64,000 nucleotides of DNA from Bathynomus jamesi (GCA_023014485.1 JAJOZX010006146.1:174501-238500); one strand, 5' to 3'. Counted from the first letter of the stretch, positions 10,478 to 21,411 are shown. A program made the numbers and translations. Notes: a model not told the origin generated them from the letters alone.

Positions 10478-11254
10478 AGGCGGGAACGGGCGAAGAGAAA
10501 GAAGAAGAAGAGTATATATATTCCCTATCTCAGAACCACACGGGTTTCACATCTGGGATTGTATTTGTCCCAAGTTAGATTTCATAAAACCCAATTGGTT
10601 TTTTAATTGGTCCCAAGGGATAGCTTTTGTTGGAGAGGCTTCGGAAATGATAATTAATTAATGGTAAATAAGTAAACGCATAACGACAAGAAAGCGTTCT
10701 GCGTTTACTCATTTACTGTACATTATCATAATCATAGATTAGGCTAGACCCCAAATCATGCGCTTAAATACAAGCCAATTGAATTGGTGTGAATTAATTG
10801 GGAGCAAATATACAGGCTACAGGGGAGGTTCCAGGGAGGGTAGTCTAGTGGGGGCACCAAACAGACATCATGCCGAGTGCTTTATTTGATCCACATTTTT
10901 TGATATACCATACGCTTCACCCACCATACTTGAGGTAGCAACAGGAAACGGGCTTCCTGTTCCTGTGCTTGAACTGAAAGGTATCAAAAACTCACACTCC
11001 CCCAAAGTGATGATCCACAGTTAAATTATATTATAATGTATACATAGGCCCTCATTTTCAATGATGTGGTAGTATAGATGCATTGACAGAGAAATATTAT
11101 TTTTTTAAAGACACAATAAAGAAAATATGAAAATAATATGATTACTAATCAAGTATTTATAAAATTCTGTGCATTTCAATTGTGATAAGCGTGTAATACT
11201 CACAGTATAATGCACTACTTACTGTAATACTTACGGTATACTACACAGTTATTA
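10478..11254. other. No gene seen
   Basis: AT-rich sequence without a convincing ORF, RNA or repeat family. A GAAGAAGAAGAG stretch sits just after the LINE end. Confidence 0.5.
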
Positions 11255-11256
11255 TA

Positions 11257-12077
11257 CAGGGTGTCCCAGAATTAACTATCTATTTCAATGAAATCGGACA
11301 AATTTAATAAAAACTGACATAATTTTGTGTTTATTACTAAATTATGATACAAAAACAAATAGATTTATAAATCATAAGTCAAAACTTTATTGAGAAATTT
11401 CAACATGTGCACCGTCTGTATCTCTGCAAATTTCAAATCTATCCTCAGCGCTGCGAAACACATTTTGAAGCATTTCAGGTGTTATCTCCCGCACTGCCAA
11501 CTGGATGCGTTCTTTAAGTTCAGCTAAACTATTGATCTTTTGGCGATAAACCTTTGTTTTTATGAAACCCCATGCAAAGAAATCCAGGGGTGTCAAATCC
11601 GGAGAACGCGGAGGCCAAGGTCGAGGTCCTCCACGTCCAATCTACCGATTCGGAAGGCGTCTGTTGAGGTATTCTCGAACAATTAGAGCATAATGACATG
11701 GTGCTCCATCTTGTTGAAACACAACATTATCAAGAATGCCATCATCAAGAAGCTGTGGTTCGAGAAACTGCTGAAGCATATCAAGGTAGACGGTACCTGT
11801 TACAGTTGCTTCCGCAAAGAAGAATGGGCCATAAATTTTGGATTTGGTCATTCCAAGCCACACGTTAACTTTTGGAGTCTCTTTGCCATTCTATGACTTC
11901 AGACGGTCTTTCATTGGACCAGATAATGAAAAAAATTATGAAAATAAAATTATGAAAAAAATTTAGAAATTTATACATTTTTAACACATATTAAACATGA
12001 TAAACATAAATAAAAGTGTGTTTTTAAAAAATTTGTCCGATTTCATTGAAATAGATAGTTAATTCTGGGACACCCTG
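11257..12077 (-). mobile_element. Internally deleted mariner-like element, 821 bp
   Basis: TA duplications (11255-11256 and 12078-12079) flank near-perfect inverted ends of about 49 bp starting CAGGGTGTCCCAGAATTAAC. Minus-strand transposase pieces remain: IYGPFFFAEATVTGTVYLDM..VVFQQDGAPCHY (11863-11642), then, after a frame change, TPLDFFAWGFIKTKVY (11596-11387). The DNA-binding half is missing. The terminal repeats are much better preserved than the gene, so it could still have been mobilised in trans. Confidence 0.9.
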
Positions 12078-12079
12078 TA

Positions 12080-12686
12080 CAGTATAATTGAACATAAGAT
12101 CCATGATTAGTAATCATGTATTTTATGTTCAATTATACTGTATTATAAAAGACTTCACAGGTAATGCAATATTATATAGACTTAATTATCATGATCCGGG
12201 TGTCAATTGTCGGACAAAACGTTCGCAAGTTTCATTCGTCCTTTGGGGATCTAGCATAGGGGGAGGCACGTGTCCCTCTAAACCCCTCCTGGATCCGTCC
12301 ATGGTTTACGCCAATTTTATGTGTAGGTAGAGCCATAGGCGTATGGAATGGCGCTTTACTGGGGGGGGGGCGGAAAATTTTTGCCCTAAAAATTTTGAGA
12401 TGCCCTGATTTCCGCATAAGCACATTTTATCTTCGAGAACCTTCTACAGTACTCTCTTAATCTGAATGTTTCAATGTTTGCCTAAAAGGTAAATTGAGGG
12501 TTATTTTTGCACTTCTAAAGGAAGCCATTTAACCTTTATTAATGGCATTAATAAAGGTTCATTAAAATGTGGTGCCCAAAAATATTTTAATATAAGACCC
12601 AAAGATGTCTTTTTGTATAAAAATATTTCGTTAAAAAAAGTTAATGTTAAGAAAAGTAAAAAAATTGAATTCTTTTTATAGGTTAA

Positions 12687-12689
<3 letters not shown>
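12080..12689. other. No gene seen
   Basis: The sequence contains a G10 tract near 12361-12370 and scattered AT-rich DNA, ending in a (TA)n run at 12690-12720. No supportable ORF. Confidence 0.5.
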
Positions 12690-12720
<31 letters not shown>

Positions 12721-12722
<2 letters not shown>

Positions 12723-13006
12723 CCTTTGGTTAAATGGTTAGCTTCCGCCAGAATTGTTCATTCTGACGAAGGTCAAGCTTTTCATTCCACTTTAGACCTA
12801 CAGCTTAACGTGGAATCAGAACCTCGCCCCATCAGCAGCCCAGCGTCTTAACCACTAGGCCACCTAGGATACCCATTTATCTACCAACCACTTTCTTTAT
12901 TGTGTGGAAGGATGAACAGCTGGGATTTGCTGCGCGCCGGCTGCCGTCGGGTTTCGAACCCGGGGCCGATCGATTCGTAGTCAGCGACGCTAACCACTAC
13001 ACCACC

Positions 13007-13012
<6 letters not shown>
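12721..13012 (-). repeat. tRNA-derived SINE-like sequences, two heads on the minus strand
   Basis: On the minus strand, 13010-12945 has an A-box-like GGTGTAGTGGTTAGC and a B-box GGTTCGAAACCC. A second copy at about 12875-12815 has GGCCTAGTGGTTAAGACGCTG and a weaker GGTTCTGATTCC box B. The first would have an ACG-type loop, but its anticodon stem has a mismatch, so neither is a functional tRNA. Both are framed by TA repeats, a common SINE landing context. Confidence 0.65.
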
Positions 13013-13043
<31 letters not shown>

Positions 13044-13080
13044 TTTTAACTGCAAACAACACACAGTATAATTAATGTAA
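13013..13080. repeat. TA/CA microsatellite and SINE tail fragment
   Basis: After the microsatellite comes TGCAAACAACACACAGTATAATTAATG, a minus-strand version of the SINE tail seen at 16.4 and 16.9 kb. It leads directly into the palindrome. Confidence 0.6.
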
Positions 13081-13143
13081 AGAACGACGCTTGTGTAGAA
13101 GAGCGTTCCGCGGAACGCTCTTCTACACAAGCGTCGTTCTTTA
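13078..13143. repeat. Perfect 66-bp palindrome made of SINE tail
   Basis: The two 33-bp arms are exact reverse complements with no spacer, meeting at CCGCGG (13108-13113). Each arm is the conserved SINE tail (GAACGACGCTTGTGTAGAAG), so this is a tail-to-tail SINE junction. Confidence 0.9.
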
Positions 13144-13439
13144 TATTATATATATATATATATATATTATATATATTATATATATATATGTGTGTGTGTG
13201 TATGTGTGTGTTCTTGGCTACCTTACGTTATCGCGACAATGTTCAGGATAAACATGGAACTCATCTGGACACGAACATGCGTTTAGCGACATTAACGGTG
13301 TTGCCATAACTTCCCTTATTTTAGGGGAAATCACGAAATATCACGAAAACGGAATATAATGAAGGTTAGGCTAGGTCAGGTTAGGTTATTTAGAGTAGGC
13401 TAAATGTCGTGGTTTTGAAAGGTAGTCAAACGCGCGCGC

Positions 13440-13478
<39 letters not shown>

Positions 13479-13480
13479 CT
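13144..13480. repeat. Microsatellites and GGTTAGG-rich stretch
   Basis: TA/GT tracts occur at 13144-13211 and (CG)n(TG)n at about 13432-13477. Between them, several GTTAGG motifs lie near 13360-13390. No gene. Confidence 0.6.
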
Positions 13481-14318
13481 TTTCAATAAAGAAAATTGAG
13501 GATGCTTTTATTTTAATGGAAATTGAAGGCGTTAAAAAACGGTTAAATTTAACGTGTTTTCTTTGCCTTTTTACAGAAATATCGAATCTTTGGCCAATAT
13601 TCCTTCATCAACATTAAATTTCACGTTTTGGGATCAAAGAAGTTTTGAGTGACAACTCGGGACCAGTTACCAGTCGGAGTTTTTTACGAGGACGTCTTCC
13701 CGTCACAACGACCTCAATAAGACAACGAAGGTAAGTGCATACAAACAAACAATATTGTGAAATATGAGCAAATTGTCTGTTGAAAATAAGTTCCGCCAAA
13801 TTGGTTCCTCTTTTTTTAAAATTTAAATTAATTAAGATTCCATTTTGGAAAATCTTGAAACCAAATTAAGTGTTTCCTTCAGATAATGACGAAGACCTTC
13901 TAGAGCAGTGATGCACAAACCCTGGCCCGCGGGCCAAATGTGGCCCCCACGGGTCTTTTCAGTGGCCCCACGGGTCTTTTCAATTCAATGAAAAAGTGAA
14001 AAATCTGAAATATTACCCCTGGTTATAAAAATGCATATTTATAAAAAATAGAATATCTATATATCTGGCCCCTACATATAAAACAGATGGTTGGTTTGGC
14101 CATCACATCAAAAAAGTTGGTGCACCACTGTTCTAGAGGGTAGCACTAATGGAACACCTCTTTTCAATAAGTTTTTAAAAGGTATTACGCACACACATAC
14201 AATATCATCATTAATACTCCTCTTCAGCACTTTAAGGATCATAACATTCAATTTATTAAGAGTTATTTTCTTTCTGAACTTATAACTGAAGTTGTGTTTC
14301 TTCACTAATAAATAATAA
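13481..14318. other. No coding gene seen
   Basis: A pyrimidine-AG site at 13575 and a GAAG/GTAAGT site at 13731/13732 bound a 156-nt stretch resembling an exon. All three frames contain stops, so it could only be untranslated. A GGGCCAAATGTGGCCCCC motif sits near 13930. Confidence 0.4.
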
Positions 14319-14470
14319 GGATCACCTGAAGATCAGGGCCCCCATGTATTCTTGTTTTTCTTTACAGTACCAAGTATAATAAATTAAATTGAATGCCCGG
14401 TTAGGTCAACTGTACGCACTTGACGATGATTGGTTAGGTTAAGTCGTGATATTTTCGTTAGTTTATATTC
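14319..14470. repeat. Partial copy of the GGATCACCTGAAGATCAGGG palindromic family
   Basis: One terminal arm (14319-14344) is followed after about 50 bp by CCCGGTTAGGTCAACTGTACG and GATTGGTTAGGTTAAGTCGTG, which belong to the same family's interior. The second arm is missing. Confidence 0.65.
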
Positions 14471-14728
14471 TGTCAAAACTCAGATGGTAGACCGCATACT
14501 TAACCAGCACCAAATAAACTAAGATATATTAAAGTTTATCGTAGCCTTCACGGTTGCCTTTTTGGTAGGTTGGTTGGTCGCAGCTTAATTGTGGTAGACT
14601 GCTCGAAGCTAGGTAGACCGCACACTTAACCAGCACCCATAACTACTAGTGTCGGGTCTACGTAACCATATAATGAAAATTACAGGTTAAATTAAACAAT
14701 TTATTGTTACTAAACGATAATAAAAATT

Positions 14729-14931
14729 GGATTACCTGAAGATCAGGGCCCCCAGCCTTCTTTAGTTAGCCTTATAAGGCTAACTAACAAAAATATCACG
14801 ACTTAACCTAACCAATCGTCAAGGGCGTACAGCTGACCTAACGATTAGTTAAGTTAAGTCGTGATATTTTCGTTAGTTAGCCTTATAAGGCTAACTAACG
14901 AAGGCTGGGGGCCCTGATCTTCAGGTGATCC
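14729..14931. mobile_element. Palindromic MITE, 203 bp, with 8-bp target duplication
   Basis: The sequence is a near-complete fold-back: both ends read GGAT(T/C)ACCTGAAGATCAGGGC inward. Each arm contains the nested palindrome GTTAGCCTTATAAGGCTAAC, and the centre is near 14830. TAAAAATT occurs immediately outside both ends (14721-14728 and 14932-14939). An 8-bp duplication points to mobilisation by a hAT-like transposase. A same-length copy is at 62.74 kb. Confidence 0.9.
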
Positions 14932-14939
14932 TAAAAATT

Positions 14940-15239
14940 AACTCGCGTACAATAAAAGACATCATTCCTGGAAAAAACAATTGTACTTTGTAATAGGCCA
15001 CGTTGACTTTCTAGAGTTAAACTCGTTTAGAACTTGCAGTTAAATACTGTGTATAAATGCCTACTAACAAAACTTCTCAAAAACTCATTTTAGACTACTT
15101 CAACTTATATTTTAGAAGAGTTTAAAACCGATCAGTCAAGATTTAATGTTAATATAACAATTTAGCGCCAGAAACAAAACATTGTAATATTAATTTTTAT
15201 AGCTAGTTTTTACTGCTCCGCCTCTTCATAACTTTGTTT
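14940..15239. other. No gene seen
   Basis: AT-rich sequence without a supportable ORF or repeat. Confidence 0.4.
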
Positions 15240-15800
15240 GGAAGGGTGAGGTCTTTTCTAGGGGTGAGGTAAAGAGTCTACTCCAAAAGAATCGATTCTG
15301 AATTCTTTAGCAGTCACATTTTGGAATCGATTCTATCGACAGCACCTATTAGAATCGACTCCAGTTTCGAATCGATTCCAGATCAAACAATCTATTTTTT
15401 TTTCTTTTGTCAATGATCAGAAATAGATCTATTACAATATAATTTAATTTATTTTTATATGACTAATTAATCGTCTAGAATTAAGTGACTAAAGTTAGTT
15501 GAAGTGACTTAAGCCAGCAACTTGGGTACAAAGTGAAAGAGTATTCTCTAAATCTGGAGAATTGTTATCGAAGAGACGTTCCAGGGTTAAGGCGAAACAA
15601 GTCAATATGAATCAGTAGTATGCCCGCAAAATGGGAGAGTGCATATGCAATTGCAATGTTGATAAAACGAGTGCCAATGCCACCCCCTCCCCCCGTGCCA
15701 ACTCCACCCAAAAGGGGTGGAACTCCCCCAGCTTGATGGGGAAATCCACCTGACTTCTTTGGGGGAAGAAGTTGGGACGGCCTCACCCACCAAAGGGGTA
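15240..15800 (+). pseudogene. hAT transposon remnant (C-terminal dimerisation motif)
   Basis: A terminal block rich in GAATCGATTC palindromes (15285-15400) is followed by a short frame reading ERVFSKSGELLSKRRSRVKA at about 15530-15600. That is the C-terminal signature of hAT transposases. The following 80 bp (CCCGCAAAATGGGAGAGTGC onward) are shared, in the opposite orientation, with 25.24-25.31 kb. No intact catalytic part remains. Confidence 0.75.
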
Positions 15801-16072
15801 TACCTAACCTAAGAAAGAGGAAGAGAGAGAGGAAAAGAGCATCCAGCTTCTGCGAGAGGCAGAAGCTTAATGAGAGCTCAAGGTAGCAATACTTGACTTA
15901 GAACTCGAAATCCGCCAATTGGCTTAATCAGTCAGTTGGCAGTTAGCTTAATCCGCCAGTTGGCTTAGAAGGCATAAATGGCCTGTATATATTAATAACC
16001 TTCGAACGAATTAAAAGCGCACACAAACGCACATACACTTCCCAACTATACGCCCATATAGCCCACTATTGT

Positions 16073-16076
<4 letters not shown>
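15801..16076. repeat. Degenerate GCCA(A/G)TTGGCTTA repeats
   Basis: CGCCAATTGGCTTAATCAG, CAGTTGGCAGTTAGC and CCGCCAGTTGGCTTAG near 15912-15970 are diverged relatives of the 9.4-9.9 kb minisatellite core. Otherwise no feature. Confidence 0.55.

Positions 16077-16141
<65 letters not shown>
16077..16141. repeat. (CA)n(TA)n microsatellite
   Basis: About 32 bp of CA repeats run directly into TA repeats, against the SINE cluster. Confidence 0.95.
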
Positions 16142-16142
<1 letters not shown>

Positions 16143-16916
16143 CGTAAAGAACGACGCTTGTATAGGAGAATATGCCGCGCAAGATGAGAGAGAGAGAGAA
16201 CGAAACAAATGAAAAAATGAGGTAACCACCCGGGATCTTCCGATTGCCGGTCAGATATGATAACCATTACACCATGGGCCTCACTCAATCAAATGCCGTA
16301 ATTCCTCTACATACGCACAGAAACCAATGCCCCAAGGGGGCACCTCCAGCATGCCGTACATTATATACATTTAAACTGCAAACACGCAGTATAATTAACG
16401 TAAAGAACGACTCTTGTATAGGAGAATATTCCGCGCAAGATGAGAGAGAGAGAGAGAACGAAACAAATGAAAAAATGTGGTAACCACCCGGGAATCGAAC
16501 CCGGGATCTTCCGATTGCCGGTCAGATATGATAACCATTACACCATGGGCCTCACTCAAATGTCGTTCTCTCTCTCTCATCTTGCGCGGAATATTCTCCT
16601 ATACAAGCGTCGTTCTTTACGTTAATTATACTGCGTGTTTGCAGTTTAAATGTATATAATGTACGGCATGCGGGAGGTGCCCCCTTGGGGCATTGGTTTC
16701 TGCGCGTATGTAGAGGAATTACGGCATTTGATTGAGTGAGGCCCATGGTGTAATGGTTATCATATCTGACCGGCAATCGGAAGATCCCGGGTTCGATTCC
16801 CGGGTGGTTACCTCATCTTTTCATTTGTTTCGTTCTCTCTCTCTCATCTTGCGCGGAATATTCTCCTATACAAGCGTCGTTCTTTACGTTAATTATACTG
16901 CGTGTTTGCAGTTTAA

Positions 16917-16921
<5 letters not shown>
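16142..16921. repeat. Inverted array of three tRNA-derived SINEs
   Basis: The arms 16142-16460 and about 16565-16890 are long inverted repeats. A spacer of about 100 bp holds a third tRNA-like head. Heads lie on the minus strand (16275-16208 and 16555-16482) and plus strand (16736-16812). Each has GGTGTAATGGTTATCA (A box) and, except the first, GGTTCGATTCC (B box). The anticodon loop has C at position 33 where T is expected, arguing against a real tRNA. The shared tail runs TTTCGTTCTCTCTCTCTCAT, then CTATACAAGCGTCGTTC, then ATACTGCGTGTTTGCAG, and ends in a TA run. The first head lacks about 13 bp of box B. Confidence 0.85.

Positions 16922-16967
<46 letters not shown>
16922..16967. repeat. 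(TA)n microsatellite
   Basis: A TA run forms the 3' tail of the plus-strand SINE. Confidence 0.95.
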
Positions 16968-16970
<3 letters not shown>

Positions 16971-17719
16971 AGATGCATATAAAGCCCAAACAGCAAAATA
17001 TATACGAGCGTAACCACCACACATAAAACACCACAGCACCATCACAACCACCGCTTTACTTACCAGCTCCTGGTAGACCGACAAGGTCTCTAAATACGAC
17101 CCAATAGATAGAGCTATTAAGGATAAACAAATACGTTTACGGGGCCAAATGTTAGACCAACAAAGTCTCAAAAGAGGAAACGCCAATAGTTTTTCTATTG
17201 AGCTTCTCGTGGTATAATAGTGACAATACCACGAACTCAATTTCACGTTTTGGGGGCGATCTTTTATACAAAAAATCGGTAAGATAAACTAAGTTTAATG
17301 CCAAAACAAATTTCCGCCATAATATACAATTTTATCCTTAAGCTATAACATAAAAAGCATTAATATGATTTTATATTAAAAATAGATTGAATTTCGGGAT
17401 AACTATTTCATTTCTCGTCTTTCGCCCAATTAGATTCTATTTCTGGGTAATTTATTAATTTTTCCTCTTTTGGCCAATTATTTTGTTTCAATACAACTTT
17501 GTCTTTAAGACACCATTATATTTTTAAACCTTATTACAAAAAATATTAATATAACTTTATAATAAAAATAAATTCTATTTCGGGATAACATTCATTTTTT
17601 TTCCTCTTTTACGCAACTATTTTGTTTCAATACAAATTTTCTTTAAGACACCAATATATCTTTAAACCTTATTACAAAAAATTATGAATATAACTTTATA
17701 TTAAAAATAGATTGTATTT
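16968..17719. other. No gene seen
   Basis: AT-rich DNA with a locally repeated motif: ATAACTTTATA(A/T)TAAAAATA and TTTCGGGATAAC recur near 17370, 17540 and 17700, suggesting an old tandem duplication of about 150-170 bp. Confidence 0.5.
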
Positions 17720-17915
17720 CGGGATAACTATCGCCAGAATACCCATAGAGTGTTTGAACATCTTGTAACTCTAGCTTCGCACGGTTTAATGAGACCTATA
17801 AAGTGGCAAAGGAGGGAAGGCTAGGGCGTCTTTCAGTATTCGCCACATCTTCCGTCTTTACCGAATACCACTTCATAAACGTCGAACATGCACTATGAAA
17901 GGTAGCCATCAATGT
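17720..17915 (-). pseudogene. Diverged fragment of the viral MATF-type gene
   Basis: On the minus strand, an ATG at 17915-17913 opens MATFHSACSTFMKWYSVKTE, closely matching the N-terminus of the gene at 7100. After about 38 residues the frame stops. A shifted frame then continues with LQDVQTLYGYSGD, matching the next part of the same viral protein. It is a truncated, frameshifted second copy covering roughly the first third of the gene. Confidence 0.85.
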
Positions 17916-18055
17916 TTTTCGTCTACGTGAGAAAATACACGTCTGAGATCCAGGGCTTGCAGCGGTCAATTGAGCACACAGGGTAGAGATATGACAGGTA
18001 GTAGCAGGAGACACGTGACCTTTGATCGATCATACAGTGAGCGAAGTTTAGGACA
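17916..18055 (-). promoter_or_regulatory. Leader of the viral MATF-type gene fragment
   Basis: The minus-strand DNA upstream of the fragment's ATG resembles the leader of the 7100 gene, including CTGCTACT.CCTG, TCAATTGACCGCTGCAAGCC and TCAGACGTGTATTT. Similarity outside the coding part supports a copied viral segment, not convergent protein sequence. Promoter function is inference. Confidence 0.4.
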
Positions 18056-18209
18056 TTTCCTATACATACGCTACTATTTAATTATTTGGAGAGATGTTAC
18101 TCGGTGAAGTTTAATTGAGTTAGAAATAAAGACAAACCTTTATTCCTTAATGTATGTGGGGGTCAATTAAATATATGAAATAACTTTACTTACCATACCA
18201 AATAAACTT

Positions 18210-18270
<61 letters not shown>

Positions 18271-18393
18271 TAGTGTATTCCAGGCTTTAATTAAAAGTCG
18301 CTGTAACACTTAGAAGATTAATCCGTAAATTGGAATCTTACAACAATAAAGAAAATATACTGAACATTTTCTGGCTGATAGGCGCCAATATGT
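18056..18393. repeat. AT-rich region with a long (TA)n run
   Basis: A TA microsatellite lies at about 18213-18267. Otherwise nothing is supportable. Confidence 0.6.
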
Positions 18394-18669
18394 GTGTCTG
18401 TTATTGATTCTAATGGAGTTAACCGTGATTTGTCAGTGTTTACATTCGCGGTTCGCCCCCTGCCAGCCCACCACAATGCGCCTCAGTCAGTGTCTCTCGG
18501 CGCTACCAAAGACAATATTAGCAACAATGTTAGCAGAGGGAGAGTTACAACAATGCGTTCCCCAGGAATTGAAATTAGAGGGGGCGTTCGAATTTTTAAT
18601 GTGGTGATTGCCGAGGGGCGAGACCGTGAGGGCAAAGGTGGCCTTTATGGCACCATAGTAAAATACTGA
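18394..18669 (+). CDS. Unrecognised 91-aa open frame, doubtful gene
   Basis: The frame begins MSVIDSNGVNRDLSVFTF and has unusually ordinary protein composition for this region, including a Gly/Arg/Val-rich second half (GIEIRGGVRIFNVVIAEGRD). It ends just before a TA microsatellite. I see no domain. It could be an exon, a fragment of the nearby viral relic, or chance. Confidence 0.2.
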   Translation: MSVIDSNGVNRDLSVFTFAVRPLPAHHNAPQSVSLGATKDNISNNVSRGRVTTMRSPGIEIRGGVRIFNVVIAEGRDREGKGGLYGTIVKY

Positions 18670-18672
18670 AAA

Positions 18673-18738
<66 letters not shown>

Positions 18739-19649
18739 GACTACAAGATTAGGCGCCAGACTGCGCTATTTATTTAATTTGTATATATTTAATGGAGAAG
18801 TGGTGGTCTCCGTATAATTAAGTTCTTTATTATGTACGTATTACCCACCCTAATTGTGTCAGACCATTCGTTCTTAGTTAATTGTTTATGGCTCTTTATG
18901 TATATTCATTGGCAGGATTAAATAAAATATGAAACAACTTTGTTTACCCCATACCAATTGATTTCTACATTTCAAAGAGTGTTCTTTACAAAGATTTAAT
19001 CTAAACAGCGAGCTGCTTAAGTCAATTTCCGGCTTAATACACAAATTTATCTAAAAACAGTAATTAATTAACAGTTACCGTAAAATTTGCTTCCACAGTA
19101 ATGTTATGAAATAGTATTTATAGAAGCATTTAGCATGGCCTATCCAAGTAATACAGTTTTCTATGCATATTTATAAAGAAAATTGAATTTTATTTAAAGG
19201 GGTTCTTAGTTGTTCATCGAAGTTTTTTCAGTGTTCAGGATAAACTCTTGATGAAAACGACCTGTTGAAAAGTTATGAACCCACAAAATATTCGCTGATT
19301 TATTATTCTTTTAAGTGTTATTTGACTTCAATATAAAAGTAATTGGGCTATAGTAGCACGGATTATGATAGGTTGAAGTTAAGTTGGGTTAGGTCTGGCA
19401 AGGTTACGTGTACTAATTTTGTATAAGAGAACTTTTACAGCGCGAGTAGTTAACTGGATGATCTCAGTTTTGGTAGGCCAATCCTATCACATTGTCCAAA
19501 CTGGCGATTTCACGACCTCTAAGGATGTACACTATTCAAAATCTCAGATTTTCATTCACTAGGACAAATATTAACTATGAGTATTTAAGTTCACTCTTAC
19601 ACTTTTGTTTTCATTATTTTCACACCTAATTTTCTTTTTCATAATTATG
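18670..19649. other. No gene seen; (TA)n at 18674-18736
   Basis: The TA run is followed by AT-rich DNA without supportable ORFs. GGTTAGGT motifs occur near 19380. Confidence 0.5.
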
Positions 19650-19849
19650 GTTGAGTCCAGGGCCGGATTAACCATTAAGCAAAATAAGCCCGTGCTTAGG
19701 GCATCAAGGGAAGGGGGCCACCACAGAAATTTTCCATTGTCGGATTTACCATGGATTTATTATACTATTATAATCGCGGCTTATAGCCACATAATGTCAC
19801 CACTTCATCATCTACTGAAATTGAAAGGTATTCTCAGGGTTGTAAAAAG

Positions 19850-20263
19850 ATGATTGATGCTTACCCAGAGGACTTGAACACTAATTTCTCTGCTGAGCTT
19901 CAGCAGTTTCACTCATATGTGTGCCATAAGTTCAGTGTAAAAAAAAATGGAAAAACAAGATTCAGTCATGCTGAACTTTATAAAATAATTGTAGAAGACA
20001 ATATTGAGTGTGCCTTCCCAAATGTAGAAATTGCCTTTCGTATATTTTTAACATTAATGGTCCCAAATTGCTCAGCTGAGCGTTCATTTTCTCAGTTGAA
20101 GTATATTAAAAATACCAACAGAACAACTATGCAACAAGGCAGGCTGGATGCCTTATCTCTACTAAGTATAGAAGAAGATGTGTTACGTAAGATTAGTTTT
20201 GAGGATCTGATCAAAGACTTTGCAATTAAAAAAAGTAGGAGAAAACTTTTCAAATATAAATGA
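19850..20263 (+). pseudogene. hAT transposase C-terminal fragment (dimerisation domain)
   Basis: This 137-codon frame contains the hAT C-terminal signature IFLTLMVPNCSAERSFSQLK, then NRTTMQQGRLDALSLLSI. Such tails are typical of ZMYM1-like hAT transposases. The zinc finger and the catalytic RNase H-like core are absent; the ATG is incidental. Confidence 0.85.
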
Positions 20264-20379
20264 AGTGGAAGTATACAAAAATAAACATTATTTTCCATCT
20301 TACTGTAAGTTTTGTTTCATTTCAAAAAATAAAATTTTATTTTATGGTTTATTTTTGTTTATATTTTGAATTACATATA

Positions 20380-20602
20380 GGGTGAACCAAATGTAGGTGG
20401 ACAGTAAATGATAGCGTTTATTTTGAGAATACATATTTAATTTTTTTGTATACTATAATACAAAATAAAATTTAAATAAATTTAGTTATAATATTTAATA
20501 TAATAAAACACAAACACCATAGTTATAATGAACACCATAGTTATAATATAATATAACACAAACCGTATTCAACCTACTGTCCACCTACTTTTGGTTCACC
20601 GT
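20380..20602. mobile_element. MITE nested in the hAT element
   Basis: Inverted ends GGGTGAACCAAATGTAGGTG and CACCTACTTTTGGTTCACC match over about 27 bp and enclose AT-rich filler. TA lies at the outer edge of each end, suggesting a Tc1/mariner-type target. Confidence 0.75.
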
Positions 20603-20674
20603 GTATATATGGGGCACCAAAATCTTTTAAGTGCTTAGGGCCTCTAAAGGTCTTAATCCGGCCCTGGTTGAGTC

Positions 20675-21024
20675 TGATAGGCCTGTATGTAACTTGGATA
20701 AGCTAACACCCTTAAAAGAAAAAGGTGTCTGGGGTAAATCAGTACCTTTAGTTTGATTGGGAATAAAAACTATATTTCTGATATTGATAAATTTAGCTGT
20801 TTGTTAAATCACATTAAAAATAATGCATCATCGTCGAAGTGAATGGGTTCCCACTGCTACACTTAAGCTGAGAATATACTGTCCGCTAATTACGATGATA
20901 AGTTCTTTCACCATAAATCTCATAGCTACCGCATTCACTATTTATATGTTAATGAACTTCCTGGTAGCTAGTTTTATTAATCCAGATGCCTACAGAAAGG
21001 TGTTAACATGTTACTCATTGATCC
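20675..21024. other. No gene seen
   Basis: No supportable ORF or repeat. Confidence 0.4.
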
Positions 21025-21411
21025 CATGGGGATCTTTTTCGTTTCATGTACTGTTTCCGATTTTGTTGAAAATAAGATATTTAATGTATATTTTTACACT
21101 GATTTAAAAACTGTAAGTCTTTTTATGGTTAAATGAGCGGTTCAAAAGTTAGGTTAGGTTAGGTTAACTGAATGCCGGTTAGGTCAACTGAATGCCCGGT
21201 TAGGTCAACTGAATGCCAGGTTAGGTTAATTGAATACCCGGTTAGGTCAACTGTATGCCCTTGAAGATTGGTTAGGTTAAATTGTGATATTTTCTTTAAA
21301 ACTAACGAAAATATCACGATTTAACCTGATCAATCATCAAGGGCGTACAGTTGACCTAACCGGGCATTCATTGACCTAACCGGGCATTCAGTTAACCTAA
21401 CCGGGTATTTA

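Larger units (their letters stand above)
19658..20666 (+). mobile_element. hAT element, 1,009 bp, with 8-bp target duplication
   Basis: The ends read CAGGGCCGGATTAA and TTAATCCGGCCCTG. GTTGAGTC is duplicated outside both ends (19650-19657 and 20667-20674). Only the C-terminal part of the transposase remains, and a small MITE is nested near the right end. It is an internally deleted, non-autonomous derivative. Confidence 0.95.

Noticed and set aside
12945..13012. Possible tRNA-Arg (ACG) gene on the minus strand
   Set aside because: The anticodon stem has a mismatch, and the sequence is embedded in SINE-like DNA between TA repeats.
13576..13731. Apparent 156-nt exon with good acceptor and GAAG/GTAAGT donor
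   Set aside because: All three frames contain stops and there is no ATG, so it cannot be a coding exon of the receptor gene; an untranslated exon cannot be shown from sequence alone.
16736..16812. Possible tRNA gene
   Set aside because: A and B boxes are present but the anticodon loop has C at position 33 and the same head is part of a repeated SINE with a shared tail.
21147..21170. Interstitial arthropod telomere repeat (TTAGG)n
   Set aside because: Only three or four GGTTA units, and the motif is part of the palindromic MITE family's interior.
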